This document shows, piece after piece, positions 1 to 12,706 of a stretch of DNA of 64,000 nucleotides; the stretch's first letter is position 1, and each line of letters starts with the position of its first letter. Source of the DNA: Gracilaria gracilis (Eukaryota > Rhodophyta > Florideophyceae > Gracilariales > Gracilariaceae). The notes beneath the pieces were generated by a model. It had not been told where the DNA came from and made no database searches. It was given only the letters and a program-made list of their open reading frames with translations. The position numbers and the translations under genes are program-made. Location of the stretch: positions 186,001 to 250,000 of the forward strand of contig JARGSG010000193.1 of assembly GCA_030374805.1 (NCBI GenBank). Direction: 5' to 3'.

Positions 1-1853
1 AGGAAATGAGCGATCACAGCCGCCTCACCGGTTCTACCCCCAGAGGGGAGGACGGCAGGCACCTCGATCACCTCTGGTTCGTCCGGAAGGGAAGCCACCA
101 CTGCACCTACCGACGAAGGTTCGGGCGCCGGTGGATTCACCGGCTCAGCCGTCGCCATTCCCGGCGCTGCCGTGTCATTGGAGGTCGGCTCAGCCGCGTT
201 GGCAGAAGGAACCTCTTCGAGTACGTCGTCATCATACCCCGTCTCGGGTTCGTCGTCCATAATTTGGTCGTCATCACCGCCGTAGGCGTGGTAAAAATCG
301 TCAGCATCGACGAAGCCAACGGGATGCCCGTAAGGGATATACCTCGGAGCCATCCGGAGAGCTGCCGCTTCAGCTGCGGTGATCTCTTGCACCTCCCAGG
401 GATTGAAAAAGATGAAATCTCCTGCCAATGGCGTGCGTCGTCTCGGAGACCGGTCGAAACCGCCGTCCTCGTGACCGCGGCCGCTCTGAGCGAAGGGCAC
501 GCTGGCCCAATCAACTCGGTCGACTACGTCGAGGAGTCCACGAACTTCTTCGGCATTGTTTTCACCTCCCAGTGGGACCCGCAACGAGATTTTTCGGATG
601 CACGCACGAAGGCGAGGCGGGACATACCACAGTCGATACTGGTCATATACTTCCCATAGGAGGTAAGCCGCGGTGCGGATAGCCCACTCGGTGAGCACCA
701 CGGACCACAGTCCGGAATACGGATCCTCGATGAGGCAGGAGCCAAGATAGGAGAGGACCGGGGGCAACTTCACGTAGCACCCGCGACACACCTCCACCGA
801 GGACCACCAAGTGGGAATGGGAAAATAACGGCCCAGCCGGTGATTGTGCCGGATTCAATTGATCTCCGTGTTTTGATACGGGACGAGAAACCCGAAACGG
901 GAACGCGCACGGCGCTCATCGCGGATGAAGTTCTGTAACCACCGCGAACGGGAATCCCGGTGAAGATACCTGAACTCCGCCCGGATGACGGGATGAATCC
1001 AACACACCGCCTCCTGGCGTACACTAGGACGTTCTCTCCAGGAGTAAGTCTCAACCACCGCCAAGCGGGTGCAGTACGAAATCTCGCCTTGAGTACGGTA
1101 TAACCGGAGATCAAAGCTGATGGAATCAGGAATTGGGAACTCGAAGTTCGCCCGGCTCTGCCGCGCATAGCCCAAGCGAACCAATGCCGCCTGAGCGGAA
1201 GCCAGCGACTCGCCGGAACGCCGCACGATTGCATGAGGAGGAACGGCAACCCGTCGACGCCAACCCCACGAAGTGATGACTAACGCCGGAAGATCCCCGG
1301 GAAGGCGATCAGTACCGTCCGCATATGATGCGATGAGCTCCTCGTTGAAAACGGCTGTAGGATGAAACCACGGAGCAGTCCGGAAAAGATGCGCGTGAAC
1401 GCGAGGGTTCAGCCCGACGAGCTCATCGTAAGAAGACCACGGCACTTCCTGCATGACGTGACCATGGGGCTGCTGCCCCGGAGGGAGAATGTGCCCGCCA
1501 CTGGCGTTGAGTCCCTGGGACGCCCCAGAAGCATTGCCGCTTTGCGGAAGAGGCACGGAACGAAATCCGGAGAAGTATCCCGAGTTCGGAGGTTGACCGC
1601 TCATCGCGCGAGGCACTCGAGGAACGGGAAGGTTGGTAATACGACCGCGAGAGCGAGTTGAAGACTGTGGTGAACAGGGTTGATCGTCGCTGGAGCGAGG
1701 TTTGCACTTTGGAGTGGTAGTGACTTGGTCTTCGCGAGGCGAGATGGAATCCGAAGACTTCGGGGATGCGCTTTTATGCCCAAGGTTGGGAGTTCGACCC
1801 GCCATCGCGACGGCGTGGCTCACTCTTAACGAGGGGGATATGAAAGACAACAC
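1..1853 (-). mobile_element. Gag-like gene of a Ty3/gypsy-type element (copy A, partial)
   Basis: This is a structural-protein-like gene read on the minus strand and running off the left edge. A likely start is near 1,805, at a Met-Ala-Gly. The N-terminal third is rich in Pro, Ser and Gln and holds the motif FRSVPLP; further on comes APWFHPTAV, followed by an Arg- and Trp-rich central part. The acidic, Pro-rich end near 1-400 carries PWEVQEI and GHPVGFV. The same landmarks recur in the plus-strand gene at 48.1-50.0 kb (APWFHPTAV, PWERQMI, GHPTGFV), so the two are homologues. The FRSVPLP motif also occurs at 62.2 kb. No enzymatic motif is visible; the Gag role is inferred from its relatives' position next to chromovirus pol genes. 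The gene is a fossil with a few breaks. If this copy follows the same layout, its pol would lie to the left, outside the window. Confidence 0.6.
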
Positions 1854-2510
1854 TCTTTGGAGGCGATTTGAGGTACTTAGTTAATTTCCGCATCATGCGT
1901 TAGTAGATATATATGAGCTACACCGCTATTAGCGTGTCGCCTCGCTGAGGTAATTTCCACACATGTACACGTGGATTGCACGGCTCGCGGCGCCGCTTAG
2001 CGGGTGTGACTAGCACACGTGTAGCACGGATATGCCGGAGGCAGTGCACCCAGTATTGCTGTATTTACTCAGATATTTTATAGATTATTTTGCCCGGCGC
2101 ACCCACTGTCAGTGGTGCGCCGAGCTCAGTACTTAGAGGGTTGAGCATCGCTCCCCCAAGTAAATTGCCCCTTGCCAAGCAAGGGCTTCTGGCTCTAACT
2201 ATCACGCCTTCGCGGACTGTTCACCTCCAAGTGGAGTGACGACCGCGTTGTTCACGTATAGTTACCCACCCTTGTGGCGCTGAGAGTATAACCACTATTT
2301 GTGTGTCTCGTTCCGACCTATTGTCGTATACTCGCCCCTGTATTGGGTTTGCTTTACTCTCTCTTTTTCCCCCACTCTGGTGGTTTGCTTTCTTCCCTTT
2401 TTGGGTTTGCCTTTTTGCCCTGTTCGCAGTGGCCCGTTTCCGACACCTTGTTGTTGCCGTGCTACTCTCTTTCGAGGACTCATCTCGTGACCGTATGAAC
2501 ACGTGGATCT
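1854..2510. other. Non-coding spacer with a strong hairpin and a purine-rich tract
   Basis: No convincing gene is present. A near-perfect hairpin lies at 2,096-2,121: arms of 13 and 12 bases around a single-base loop, with one bulged base. A tract that is purine-rich on the minus strand lies at about 2,352-2,375, where a polypurine tract of the minus-strand copia element would be expected. No matching LTR copy was found on the other side of that element. Confidence 0.5.
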
Positions 2511-5500
2511 CTACCGACTACTAACCAGCCTCACGCTCCGACGCTTGTCGTGGTGGTTTGACCTCGGATTTACCCCCGGCTTAGCTGTGTCCTTCCCGGA
2601 GTGCTCCGTTCGCTGCGCTGCCCTGTCGAGGGGAAGATTCCGAACGTCTTCGTGAGCTTGCGCTTTTCTCGCCAAAGGCGTTGCTCCACAGTTGCCAAAT
2701 GATGCGTCTGTGAACAGCCTAAGGCGCAATGAACTCATGTCTAATGGAACGTAAGTCAGACCAGTCTCCAACGTCTCGTGGCACCGCTTCACAACCGCCG
2801 TCATTCTTCGAAAACGGGACAGTTCCGGTGCATTCACAGCGCTTGCGAGTAGCTGTACTTCTGCGGCGAGATCCGGTCTGGTACAGCAACCAATATACTG
2901 AACTTGTGCTCTGACACTGGAGAATTCTCCCTGGGTTGTTGGTTGTTTAAGAGATCGGAGCTTCTGATTTTGCTCAATGACCACAGAGCCTTCAGCTGTC
3001 TTTCGGATGTTGATACCATTGAAAGTAACAGAGTGTCTCCCTACTGCATTAATTTGCGCTGTTTTGATTCGAATGCTTTCGAATGTTTCTCCTCCTCTTC
3101 AAAAAACTTCTGTGTTCCATATCCAAAAGAGTCGTCGACCTGTAGGATCGTTACTCCTTCTAAAATATCATGTGAACGTTTGTACAGAACACAGGGATCT
3201 GCTAAGGTGGGCGCCATCTGAAGCTGTTCTCTATGGTGTGTCTGATAGGTCACGAACCAATGGAGGCCGCTCTCAGGAATTCCATATAAAGGTTAGAGTA
3301 CTCGAAGTACCTTGGAAGGATCAAGATCCATTTCCAGTGATGGGCGGACATAAATCTGTCGCTCAATTCGAGACTCAGACTGAATGTACGCCTGTGATAT
3401 ATCGCGCACATATGAAGTGTGGGCTGTTTTCATTGCAGAAAGAGCAATTGCAATTCTCTGTTTAAGTCGACTGACCGTCGGGGACTTCGTGGCAATATCC
3501 AACGCTCCGTGATCTTTGTAGTTCTGGGCAACCAAGCGAGATTTCTTCACAGCATTTCCATCCACAGACTTCACCACATCGACCCATCTCGAACCATGAA
3601 TGAGTGTCCCGCTCGGCACTTGCTGCATATCTATAATTTCGAACGTTTCTCGCTGCCTAAATCCGGATAGTTCCTTCTCACGGGCTTCCGAAAAGTCCTC
3701 TCGTTCTGATGGGGATGACACGTGCGCCAGACTATAGACTTCACCGAACATTGCTCTTACCGCTTTGTGAGTGAGTTTTGAACCATTCCCACTAACGCCC
3801 TTCCAGGGACTTCAGTATTCGGCTAACTGCCCCTCTCAAGCTCTGATTTGGTTACTGGTTTAACCACACGTGATCGGAATATACGACGACCATGTGGTAG
3901 TTGGACAACCACTGTCTCACCATCAGGCTGTATAAAAGGAAAGAGACCTTCCCATTGTTTTGAGCTGTCCCTGTATACATACACTGGTGCACCTGCTGGT
4001 AGTTGCAACGAATCCCGGCTGTGCTCCTTCCCTTTGGGACCACTGTAGTTCTTGAGACCAAAACAAACGCGCCGTTTTTCTTGCTCTTTCCTCACTACGT
4101 TCATCGCACTGTCAATCGCTCTTGCACGTTGGATCTGAGTTTCTGCCGCCTTTTGTCGCGCAGAGCAGGGTATGGCTCCGAAAACTAGTAGTGTGGGGCA
4201 TAAGCCCTCGGGACCAATCGTGTCATTGACGGATTTGACCGCCATCTACAGACAGTCAGCGTCGGTTTCGCTTCGAGGAAGAGAGGCCCGGAGCTTCTGG
4301 TATGCAGAACGAAGGGGACCATGATACCTTTCTACATGTGACATAGTTGTGAGAGGGACTCGATTGGGGCTGGCATAACTGTAATTCCGTCAGCATCGGA
4401 GAGATCCAAAAACTCTTTCGACACGAAACTACTTCCCTGATCAACACTCAGGAAATTGGGCAGTCCAAGATACAGTCGAGACCAGCAGCGTAGAAACGCC
4501 TTCCATACTTCCGAAGAAGTCATGCGGCGTAGAAAGACAGCCGCGTTGAAATGCGTCGCCTCATCAACCGCGTGGAGTATTGGCTTCCGGTTGATGTAAA
4601 TCATGTCAATTGCCACGATATGATTGAACCTATGGTCATCCATGCTCACAATGAGCTTGAATCTTCGTGGTCGTGAGGCATTCTTAGCACAGGTGAGGTA
4701 TGATTGAGTAAGTTCCTCGACGGCTGTCCGCACTTCAGGGTTCATCTCGTTCGGGCGCGCCCGTTTAAGAACGTTCGTGAAGGGGTGTAAGCTTGGGAGG
4801 CCGAAAAATCTATGCAACTTTCTCAACTCCGCCTCTGTGTACAGTGAGTACGAGAGATTTCCATGGTTCCAGTTGTGAATCAAGAAGTAATTCTTGAATG
4901 TGAGAGGCTGACGTAGATGCTTGTACATGACCTCGAGTTCCTGTAGGCTGATTTCCATTCCATTTTCGACCATGTCCTTCATACTTAGAAGGCTGGGGAT
5001 GTTTTCATTCACTATCTGAAACGTTACATCGACTACCAGGTTCAAGTCCTTGAAAGGAACTGGGATGGTAGCTGTCCCAACTGGTGTGCTGCTTCCACCG
5101 GGACCTTTGAGATGCTTCACATTATGCCGTTTAATGGTGCACGGAACGTCGAACTGTTCGCAGTATGCCTTATATTGGGAGTAAGACATCACTGATGATC
5201 GGTTAGCGCAAGTATCGATATAAAGTCCACGGAAGTTCTCGCATTCTTCTCTGCTCAATTCTTCCTCCATTGTAGCTATAGCCGCTTTTCGATCCCTGTG
5301 ATATCCAGTTCCATGCAGAAATGAAGCGTTTGCCAGAAGAACCTCTTCATATTCATGCAGCGACATATCATCCTGTATGATGTAGGCCGCCTCCTCCTCA
5401 GATTCTTCATCGCTGTCTGCCTCGTGGCTATGGCTCGAGTAAACAATATTTACAGCATTTGCATCGTGTTCCTCTGGTGTCAGGTCTTGAATGACGTTGA

Positions 5501-7148
5501 CAAGGTCTGTGACAGTGACGTAAGCGGATGGCCGACTGCTCTTCATCTTCGCGAAAGCATCTCGAATCTTCTGTTGAGAGTGTCTTGTGCGGGCCAAGTG
5601 ATTTTCGCCGCACACGTAGCAGCCTTTCTTTCCTGCCAACCACTTCGATGAGATTCTACTGCCACGACGATCGTCCTTCCTCCATCGACCATGACCCTTC
5701 ATAGTCTTCCTTGCATCGCCCCCGTATTGATTCCCAAGACTGTAGAATGCGCTACTGTCAGACCTTGGGTTTTGTTGAGATGCGACGAACGCTTCTGCAG
5801 ATCTGGGTTCATTTGACCGAAACGTTGCGATGCGACTGCGAGCTTCCTGTGATGAAGTAGGAACGCGTTCTCGTAGAGACTGGGCTATCTGCGAAGTATC
5901 TGTTGAAACGATCAGCTGGTCTCGCAAAAAGGTGTCAGTCCTGTAGGCTGGGTCGAGCTGGTTCTGCAGTTGCACGAGTCTGTGGCAAAAAGATCTGAAT
6001 ACTTCCAGCTCACTCTTGCTGGGGTTCTCTCGTATTGATTGGGAGAGCCTTATAGACTGCCAAAGAATTAAAGTCCGGTTTCTTTGCTCTGGGTTGATGT
6101 AATTGTCGATGAGCTTCTGCAGAATTACCGTGTACGAATCACCAACTCGGTATTTCTTCATATAAAATTGAAGAGCGTCGTCGCAAAGAATGGCTGGGAG
6201 TGCTTCTGCCTTCTCTTCATCAGATAGAAGAAACATTCTGGCCATCGAATCGTAAAAATCAAGAGCGCCTTGCAGGTCCTCATCAAATCCACCCCCATAC
6301 GAGCATCGTCCCTTACACGCCTTGAGCATGTTGTTGAAACCGTTTGCATAACCAGAGTTGGAATGTTCGCCCGAGTTTCCCTGAGAGTTGCTGCCATGTC
6401 TTGTTCCGCGAAATGAATTTTCGTAAACATTTGGAAGCACGTTGCGAAGTCCTTCGTGTGGAGCGTTCTCTGCAGCGTCGTTGCCCTTATGAACCTCTTC
6501 GCCTCCGGCATCTGCTTTTCCAGTTGATGCTGGGGCAACATCAAGTCGTTTTGCTCTGGAGTGGTGCACTGACGTCGACATACGGTCAAATGCCGTCTCG
6601 CGATCATGTTGCTGTGATCTGTGTCCTACCTTGTCCTGAATCATTCGTTGGGCGGGATGAATAGTCTCAGAGTCCAGCGGGGTACTTGTAGCAGGTGGAC
6701 CTGTTTGTGAAGGAATAAACCTAGGATGCTGAAGGCAGTCAACAAAAGCTCTGGCTCGTCTGTAGCAATGCTGACGTCGAACCCAAACGCCGTTGTTGAT
6801 CAAGTAGTCGATCCAGCGGACTGTAGTCGCCTTTGACATGTATCCAAAAGTCTCTGGGCGAAAACTAGACGTAACCTCATACCATAACACTTCATTGCGG
6901 GCACCAGTTTCGGTAAATGCGTCCATCATTTCCTTAGAGTACTTCTCAAGTTCTTCTTTGTATTTATGCATAATTTCTTTCGAGGAATGGCGAGGTGGAG
7001 GATCGGGGACTTTGACAGCGTCATAGAGAGCTTCGTTGAATGTTTGCAGAGCTTCGGCGTCAAGGCCGACAACCCTTCCAGCGTTACCATCAGAATCCAG
7101 TTGTTCTCTGAGCGCTTCAATGGCTTCAATGTCTTCTGGTTCGGACAT
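2511..7148 (-). mobile_element. Ty1/copia retrotransposon, minus strand, degraded
   Basis: The order on the minus strand is Gag, protease, integrase, reverse transcriptase, RNase H, which is the copia order. The Gag-like part begins at the Met at 7,148. A cysteine/histidine cluster (CYVCGENH) lies near 5.6 kb. A protease-like IDTCANRSS follows near 5.2 kb. The integrase core with SVDQGSSF is at about 4.4-4.7 kb, and the integrase tail at about 3.8-4.2 kb. A copia-type polymerase start (GSRWVDVVK, KSRLVAQNY, ISQAYIQ) is at about 3.3-3.75 kb and a VDDSFGYG polymerase motif near 3.1 kb. The RNase H part (TRPDLAAEVQLLA, LFTDASFGN) is at about 2.5-3.0 kb. The polyprotein has about four or five breaks and I could not pair LTRs, so it looks much older than the copia element to its right. 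Confidence 0.8.
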
Positions 7149-7655
7149 AATTCACCTGTGTAGTTGTTACAATTGTGGTTAACCGTACAGTTATAACTGT
7201 AAAAACACAGTCTGAAAATGTGGTGTACTGCAGAGAGTGCAGTAACACTGCGTCAAGCTCTCGCTTTGACCCCTATGAACAGTGTTTAGAGGCCACTTGA
7301 GTACTGTAGTCTGCCTAAACGTGTTCCAGGATGCACGGTAGGTGCCGGTGGATGGGCGCGCATGGGCCTTGTTGCATCTTGTAATTTTTTAGTTTTATTT
7401 ATGTAGCTCCGAAAATGTCCAGATTGAGGTCAATGGATTCCTGCTAGCCGAAGAGTAGCCGAATTCACTTCCCCATGTTGCAGGCGCACTCTAATTGGCC
7501 ATCTGGTTCAACGCTGCGCCAAAATGATCCCGGCTCCAAGACTGGGTACCAATTTCGTGCGTTTTATGACATACTGCGTGTGGGCTCGATACGTTGGGCA
7601 TTATGTAATTTCCCCCCCACCGCCCCGTCGCTACGAACAATCAATCGCGTCACAT
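7149..7655. other. Non-coding stretch between a copia element and the MED7 remnant
   Basis: No gene was recognised. It probably includes the leader of the minus-strand copia element and the upstream region of the MED7-like gene. A 7-base-arm inverted repeat lies near 7,226. No LTR pair with the left side of the copia element could be seen by eye. Confidence 0.4.
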
Positions 7656-7765
7656 GCCATGCACCCACCGCCCTTTCCTTCTTCGAATGATTCGTATCAT
7701 ATGTTCAGCTGCCATGCATCCACCGCCCTTTTCTTCTTCGAATGATTCGTATCATATGTTCAGCT
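7656..7765 (+). repeat. 55-bp tandem duplication over the start of the MED7-like gene
   Basis: Two adjacent 55-bp units (7,656-7,710 and 7,711-7,765) differ at only a couple of bases. Each holds an ATG followed by a His-Pro-Pro-Pro-Phe coding start. Because 55 is not a multiple of three, only the second ATG (7,714) is in frame with the rest of the MED7-like sequence. Confidence 0.85.
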
Positions 7766-7922
7766 ACAAGTATCCCACTGAGCACATTCTTCTTTCCTCG
7801 GAACAGTCTGGCAGACACCGTCTCTATGACCCCGCCAGCCCACCTCGCCTCGAGCTTCGAAAGGTCAACGCTTCCTTGCCGCAACTGTTTTGGAAGCTTG
7901 TTGATCAACTGTGAGACCCCAT

Positions 7923-8257
7923 AGTTGAAATGATTGGAGATCATGGACCATGATGACGGTTATAGAGATTGCGCGGGATGAAGAGCACGAAGTATATTGC
8001 TGGTAATGAGTAGATTCATTTACGAGGATACAACTGGATGTGAAGATATGCATTTGCGTGTTTATGTACTTAATTTAGAAATGTGATCTGCGGCATATGC
8101 AAACAAGTAGGACGGAGTAGGCGACATTTCATGATGCACAGTATCACACATGGCTTCCCTTCTATTGGAGCTCTGTTCCTACATAAGTAAACGAAACTAG
8201 GGATACGAGTTCTGAACCAAGTCAGTTCTCAACCCCAAGAAAGCCAGAACTCGAAGT
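7923..8257 (+). repeat. 5' LTR of the copia element
   Basis: 335 bp, identical by eye to 12,372-12,706. The boundary was chosen so that CCCAT flanks the element on both sides. The ends are AGTT...AAGT rather than the usual TG...CA, so the exact boundary could shift by a base or two. Confidence 0.9.
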
Positions 8258-8275
8258 GGTTATGGGCCCAGAACT
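8258..8275 (+). promoter_or_regulatory. Primer binding site matching the initiator tRNA-Met anticodon arm
   Basis: Right after the 5' LTR the sequence reads GGTTATGGGCCCAG. This is complementary to the conserved anticodon arm of eukaryotic initiator tRNA-Met (CTGGGCCCATAACC), not to the tRNA 3' end. It is the half-tRNA priming known for Drosophila copia and yeast Ty5. Confidence 0.82.
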
Positions 8276-11200
8276 GCTAAACCTACGCTTGTTTTTCGCC
8301 TTCTACAGCACTACGCTCGCCATTCGTTGCAATTATCGTACTACTTGGTGTTCTGCTTTTCGCAATGGAAGATTTCAGGAAGATTGCGAAGTGTTTCGGC
8401 CGTGCCGGTGAAGATTTCTTACTCTGGAGAGCTCGCACCGAAGCTCTGCTGCAAGCAGAGGGTGTCTTACGCTATGTCATTGAGGACGTCGTTGGTACGA
8501 AGAACGATCTGGCAGAGAAGGAGAAGCTGGATGTAGCCAAGGCTCGCTCGCTTCTCATGCGCGCACTTGGAGACAAGCCACTGCGACTTTGTCTTTCCGA
8601 TCAACACAATCCACATCTGATGTGGAAGAAGTTAAAAGATCGGTATGCGGTGTCAAATGTAGTTTCCCGAGTTCAACTGCAGTCCAGATTGACTCGCATG
8701 AAGTACACTGGTCAGTCAATGCAAGATTATGTGGATGCATTTGAAGAGATCTTTAATCGTTTAGCTGGGATGGGCACTGCCGTTGGCGAAGAAATGCAGG
8801 TTGCTATATTCCTAGCATCATTTGGGGACAAGAACTCTTCGGTTTACGGCAGCACAGTGGCGGCTCTACAGACATTCGACTCCAATGTTTCGTGGGAAGC
8901 AGTCACAGCCCGCCTACTACAAGAGTACGAGGAGCGTCTTGGTCCTGGTATGACAGACAGTGGTACTAGTAATGAAAGTACCGCGTTACAGGCAAATATC
9001 GGGAGAGGAAATCGTGGCCGTAAGGCCTACAAAGAAACTCGAATTTGCTATGCATGTCGCAAGAAAGGACATATAGCTCTCAACTGCCCTGAGAGAAGTA
9101 GTCAACGTGAAGATCATGACTATGGTCGTTCTCGAAGCACGAGACATGAAACGGCAAGTAGGGCTACCCTACTGAGAGCGACTGTGCACAACTCCAAAAT
9201 TGTCTTGGACTCTGGTGCTTCTCAGCACATGGTCGGCAACCGCGCAGTTCTCATAAATATCCACCGGATTAACGAGAAAACTGTGGCATTAGGTGACTCT
9301 AGTACATTGCTTGCCTCCATGGAAGGTGATGCCGTGTTGCGCACGAAAGTGAAAACTGGTTCAGACATTCGAGAACATGATGTGTACCTTCGCCGAGTAC
9401 TCTTTGTACCAGAAATTCAGGACGTACTAATATCCTGCTCCGCTTTGTGCGATGACGATATCAGCTGGATTTCAGTACTTCGCAGTGCATTGGGAGCAGA
9501 AATAGGAACATTCTCCTCCAAGCACGACGAGAAGGTGGACTGTGTGTTATCGATGGACACTTGTCATGCCAGGAAACAGGACACAGAGCCTTGATGGCAA
9601 GATCCAAGATTACTGACCGCCTTTGGCACGCTAGACTAGGACATGCCAACCGCTACAGCGTACGGGACCTCTTGCGTTCAAATGCTGTGCAACCCTTAAG
9701 GTCCAAGACCTTCACGAAGGAGATTTGCGCAACTTGCACGAGGGCCAAACAAACACGGTGCAGACATCATTCGAACCCAGCGCGTGCTACAACGGTGTGT
9801 GAAATAGTTCACAGCGATGTTTGCGGACCGATGTCAGTACAATCCCTTGGTGGATCCAAATTCTTTGTCTCATTCAAGAACGACTACTCGGGATACGTCG
9901 TAGTCAAGACTCTCAAACGAAAGAGTGAAGTCGCCGCCGAGTTCAAAGCATTCGAGGCATGGGCAGAACGCAGAACTAAGTGCAATGTTCAGACGTTAAG
10001 GAGTGACGGCGGTGGAGAGTACGTAGCCCTGAAAAGCTACTTGCGAGAGAAAGGAATCGTTTGGTGCCCATCATCTTACTCTCCAAATGAGAATGGTGCA
10101 GCGGAACGTACCAACAGGACGATTGTGGAATGCGCACGATCCCTTTTGCTCCACGTTGGACTTCCGAAACAGTTCTGGGCTGAAGCAGTCTCTCACGCTG
10201 CTGACATTCGCAACCGATTCTTCTGTCCTACCATGGACTCAGTAACTGGTTTCGAACTTTTCACTGGTCGGAAGCCCCGGATTGATCATCTTCGTGTGTT
10301 TGGAAGTCAGGCATGGGTTCACATCCCAAAGGAGAATCGTAAGAAAATCGACGCGAAGAGTAGGGAAGGAATTATTATTGGATGCTTTGAAAACAGTCAG
10401 TATAAGGTCTGGCTGAAGGAATCAAAGACTGTGGTAGTAGCTCGTGATGTGCTCGTGGACGAAGAATCATTTCCGGGATTTTCTTGGTTTGGTACTGGGA
10501 AGGAAGAAGATTCTACTGAAAGAACGGACTCGCAAGAAGATGTACTTGGTGTATATCCCGAAAGGTCAGAAGAAATCATCACCGAGGAATCGAATGCACC
10601 GAAGGAGAATAAGGAAACAAGTAGTCACTGGACAACAGAAGTTGACGAAGATGGCATCGAATGGATAACGCACAACCCCTCGCAACCTTCCACATATGAC
10701 ACGGCAGGACACGGATATGCATCAGACACCCCAGAGAAGAGCGAAGCGTTAGAGCAATCTGCTTCCAGATACCCTTCCCGTCAGCGAAAAGCATCAGAAC
10801 GTTTCGATCCTGCGCCGGCCATGGCTGCCATAGCCACCCCTCTTAAGACACCAGACACTGTAAAAGAGGCATTACGTATGCCTGATGCTGATTGTTGGCG
10901 TTCAGCGATTGATGATGAACTTTCATCACTTCAGGCACATCAGACATGGGAAGTCGTTCAACGCAGACCCGAAATGAACCCCATTGGAACGAGAATGGTC
11001 TTTCTTCGGAAGACAAATGCAGTTGGGGACACTGTGCGTCACAAGGCGCGACTTGTTGTTCGAGGGTTTATGCAAGGGCTGGTTGAGCGAACATATGCTC
11101 CAGTCGTAGACTTCAACACAGTACGTCTTGTGCTGGCGTTGGCAGTGCAGAAAGGGTTCAATATTAATCAAATGGATATTAAAACTGCGTTCCTACATGG

Positions 11201-12371
11201 TGAAATAGATGAAACCGTCTATGTTCTGCCTCCCGATGGTCTGGAACTCTGTAGCAAATCCGAGGTACTCAAGCTCCGGAAGAGTCTCTACGGTCTGAAG
11301 CAAGCTCCTCACCAGTGGCATAAGAAGTGGCAGGAGGTTATGAACAGCCTGGGATTTCACTGCTTGCTTTCAGACGAATGCCTTTATGTGAGAAAGAATG
11401 TGTGGTTGATGATTTACGTTGATGATATCATAATTATTTCACCTGAACTGAAGCATATAGACAATGTGAAGCACCAGATTTCTCAATTTCTAGATGCAAA
11501 GGACATGGGACCGCTCTCAAAATTTCTAGGTGTTACATTCGAACGTAACAATGAAGCTGTGTTTCTGCATCAAGATGATTACATTGTCGAGATTCTTAAG
11601 CGCTTTGGTATGGACAAATCAAGACCAGTTGCGACGCCCATCGCAGAGCTTTGTGCTAGAGATCATTGCTCTCATGATGCCTTCAATCAGAGATGTATCA
11701 GGAATTGATTGGTTGTTTGCTGTTCTTCGCCACTCGCACAAGACCAGACCTTAATGTTGCAGTGACATTGCTGTCTAGAAGGAGTGCAAATCCCCGAGAC
11801 TGCGACATGAAGGTTCTTAAGAGAGTTCTGTGCTATTTGAGAGGCACAAGCAATTACGGATTGAAAATTTCTACTACTGACGGAGAATTGAGAGCGTTCG
11901 CCGATGCAGACTAAGGTAGCGATGTTGAAACGAGGAAGTCAACCAGTGGGTTCATTGTTATGCTCGGCGAAAGTACAGTAGCCTGGAGATCTCTGAAGCA
12001 ATCTGTCATTGCTCTCTCGACTTCTGAAGCAGAATACGTGTCTGCAAGCGAGGCTTCCAAGTTTGTTCTCTGGATGCGCGATCTACTTAAAGATCTTGGA
12101 TTCGAGATAAAAACGCCAACAACTCTGTACCAGGACAATCAAGCCGCTATAAACTGGGAAACCTCCGGAATACAAGGAGACAAACATGTGGCCATTCGTG
12201 GGAACTTTGTAAGGGATATGATTGAATCGGGCTTAATATCTGTTGAAGGTTTGGCTACTGACAAAATGCCAGCAGATGTAATGAACAAGCCTCTCTCAGC
12301 AAATTTGTTTAGAAAGCATGTGACATTTCTGGGTGTTTGTCAATTATCAAAATCTAACAAACAAGAGGGGG

Positions 12372-12706
12372 AGTTGAAATGATTGGAGATCATGGACCAT
12401 GATGACGGTTATAGAGATTGCGCGGGATGAAGAGCACGAAGTATATTGCTGGTAATGAGTAGATTCATTTACGAGGATACAACTGGATGTGAAGATATGC
12501 ATTTGCGTGTTTATGTACTTAATTTAGAAATGTGATCTGCGGCATATGCAAACAAGTAGGACGGAGTAGGCGACATTTCATGATGCACAGTATCACACAT
12601 GGCTTCCCTTCTATTGGAGCTCTGTTCCTACATAAGTAAACGAAACTAGGGATACGAGTTCTGAACCAAGTCAGTTCTCAACCCCAAGAAAGCCAGAACT
12701 CGAAGT
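12372..12706 (+). repeat. 3' LTR of the copia element
   Basis: 335 bp, identical by eye to the 5' LTR at 7,923-8,257. It is preceded by a purine-rich tract (AAGAGGGGG) and followed by the second copy of the CCCAT target duplication. Confidence 0.9.

Larger units (their letters stand above)
7923..12706 (+). mobile_element. Ty1/copia LTR retrotransposon with identical LTRs
   Basis: This 4,784-bp element has 335-bp LTRs and a 5-bp target duplication CCCAT (7,918-7,922 and 12,707-12,711). Parts in copia order: Gag from about 8.37 kb, a CCHC zinc knuckle (CYACRKKGHIALNC) near 9.05 kb, and protease (VLDSGASQHM) near 9.2 kb. The integrase zinc domain (LWHARLGH, CATC) and core (SDGGGEY, NGAAERTNR) lie at 9.6-10.3 kb. 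Reverse transcriptase (MDIKTAFLHGEI, IYVDDII) is at 10.9-11.6 kb and RNase H (TSEAEYVSASEAS, LYQDNQAAI) at 11.7-12.35 kb. A purine-rich tract sits directly before the 3' LTR. The LTRs look identical by eye, implying recent insertion, yet the coding region carries about two or three breaks. Confidence 0.92.

Noticed and set aside
1854-7655. LTRs for the minus-strand copia element
   Set aside because: A purine tract is plausible at 2.35 kb, but no repeated sequence could be found on both sides by eye.
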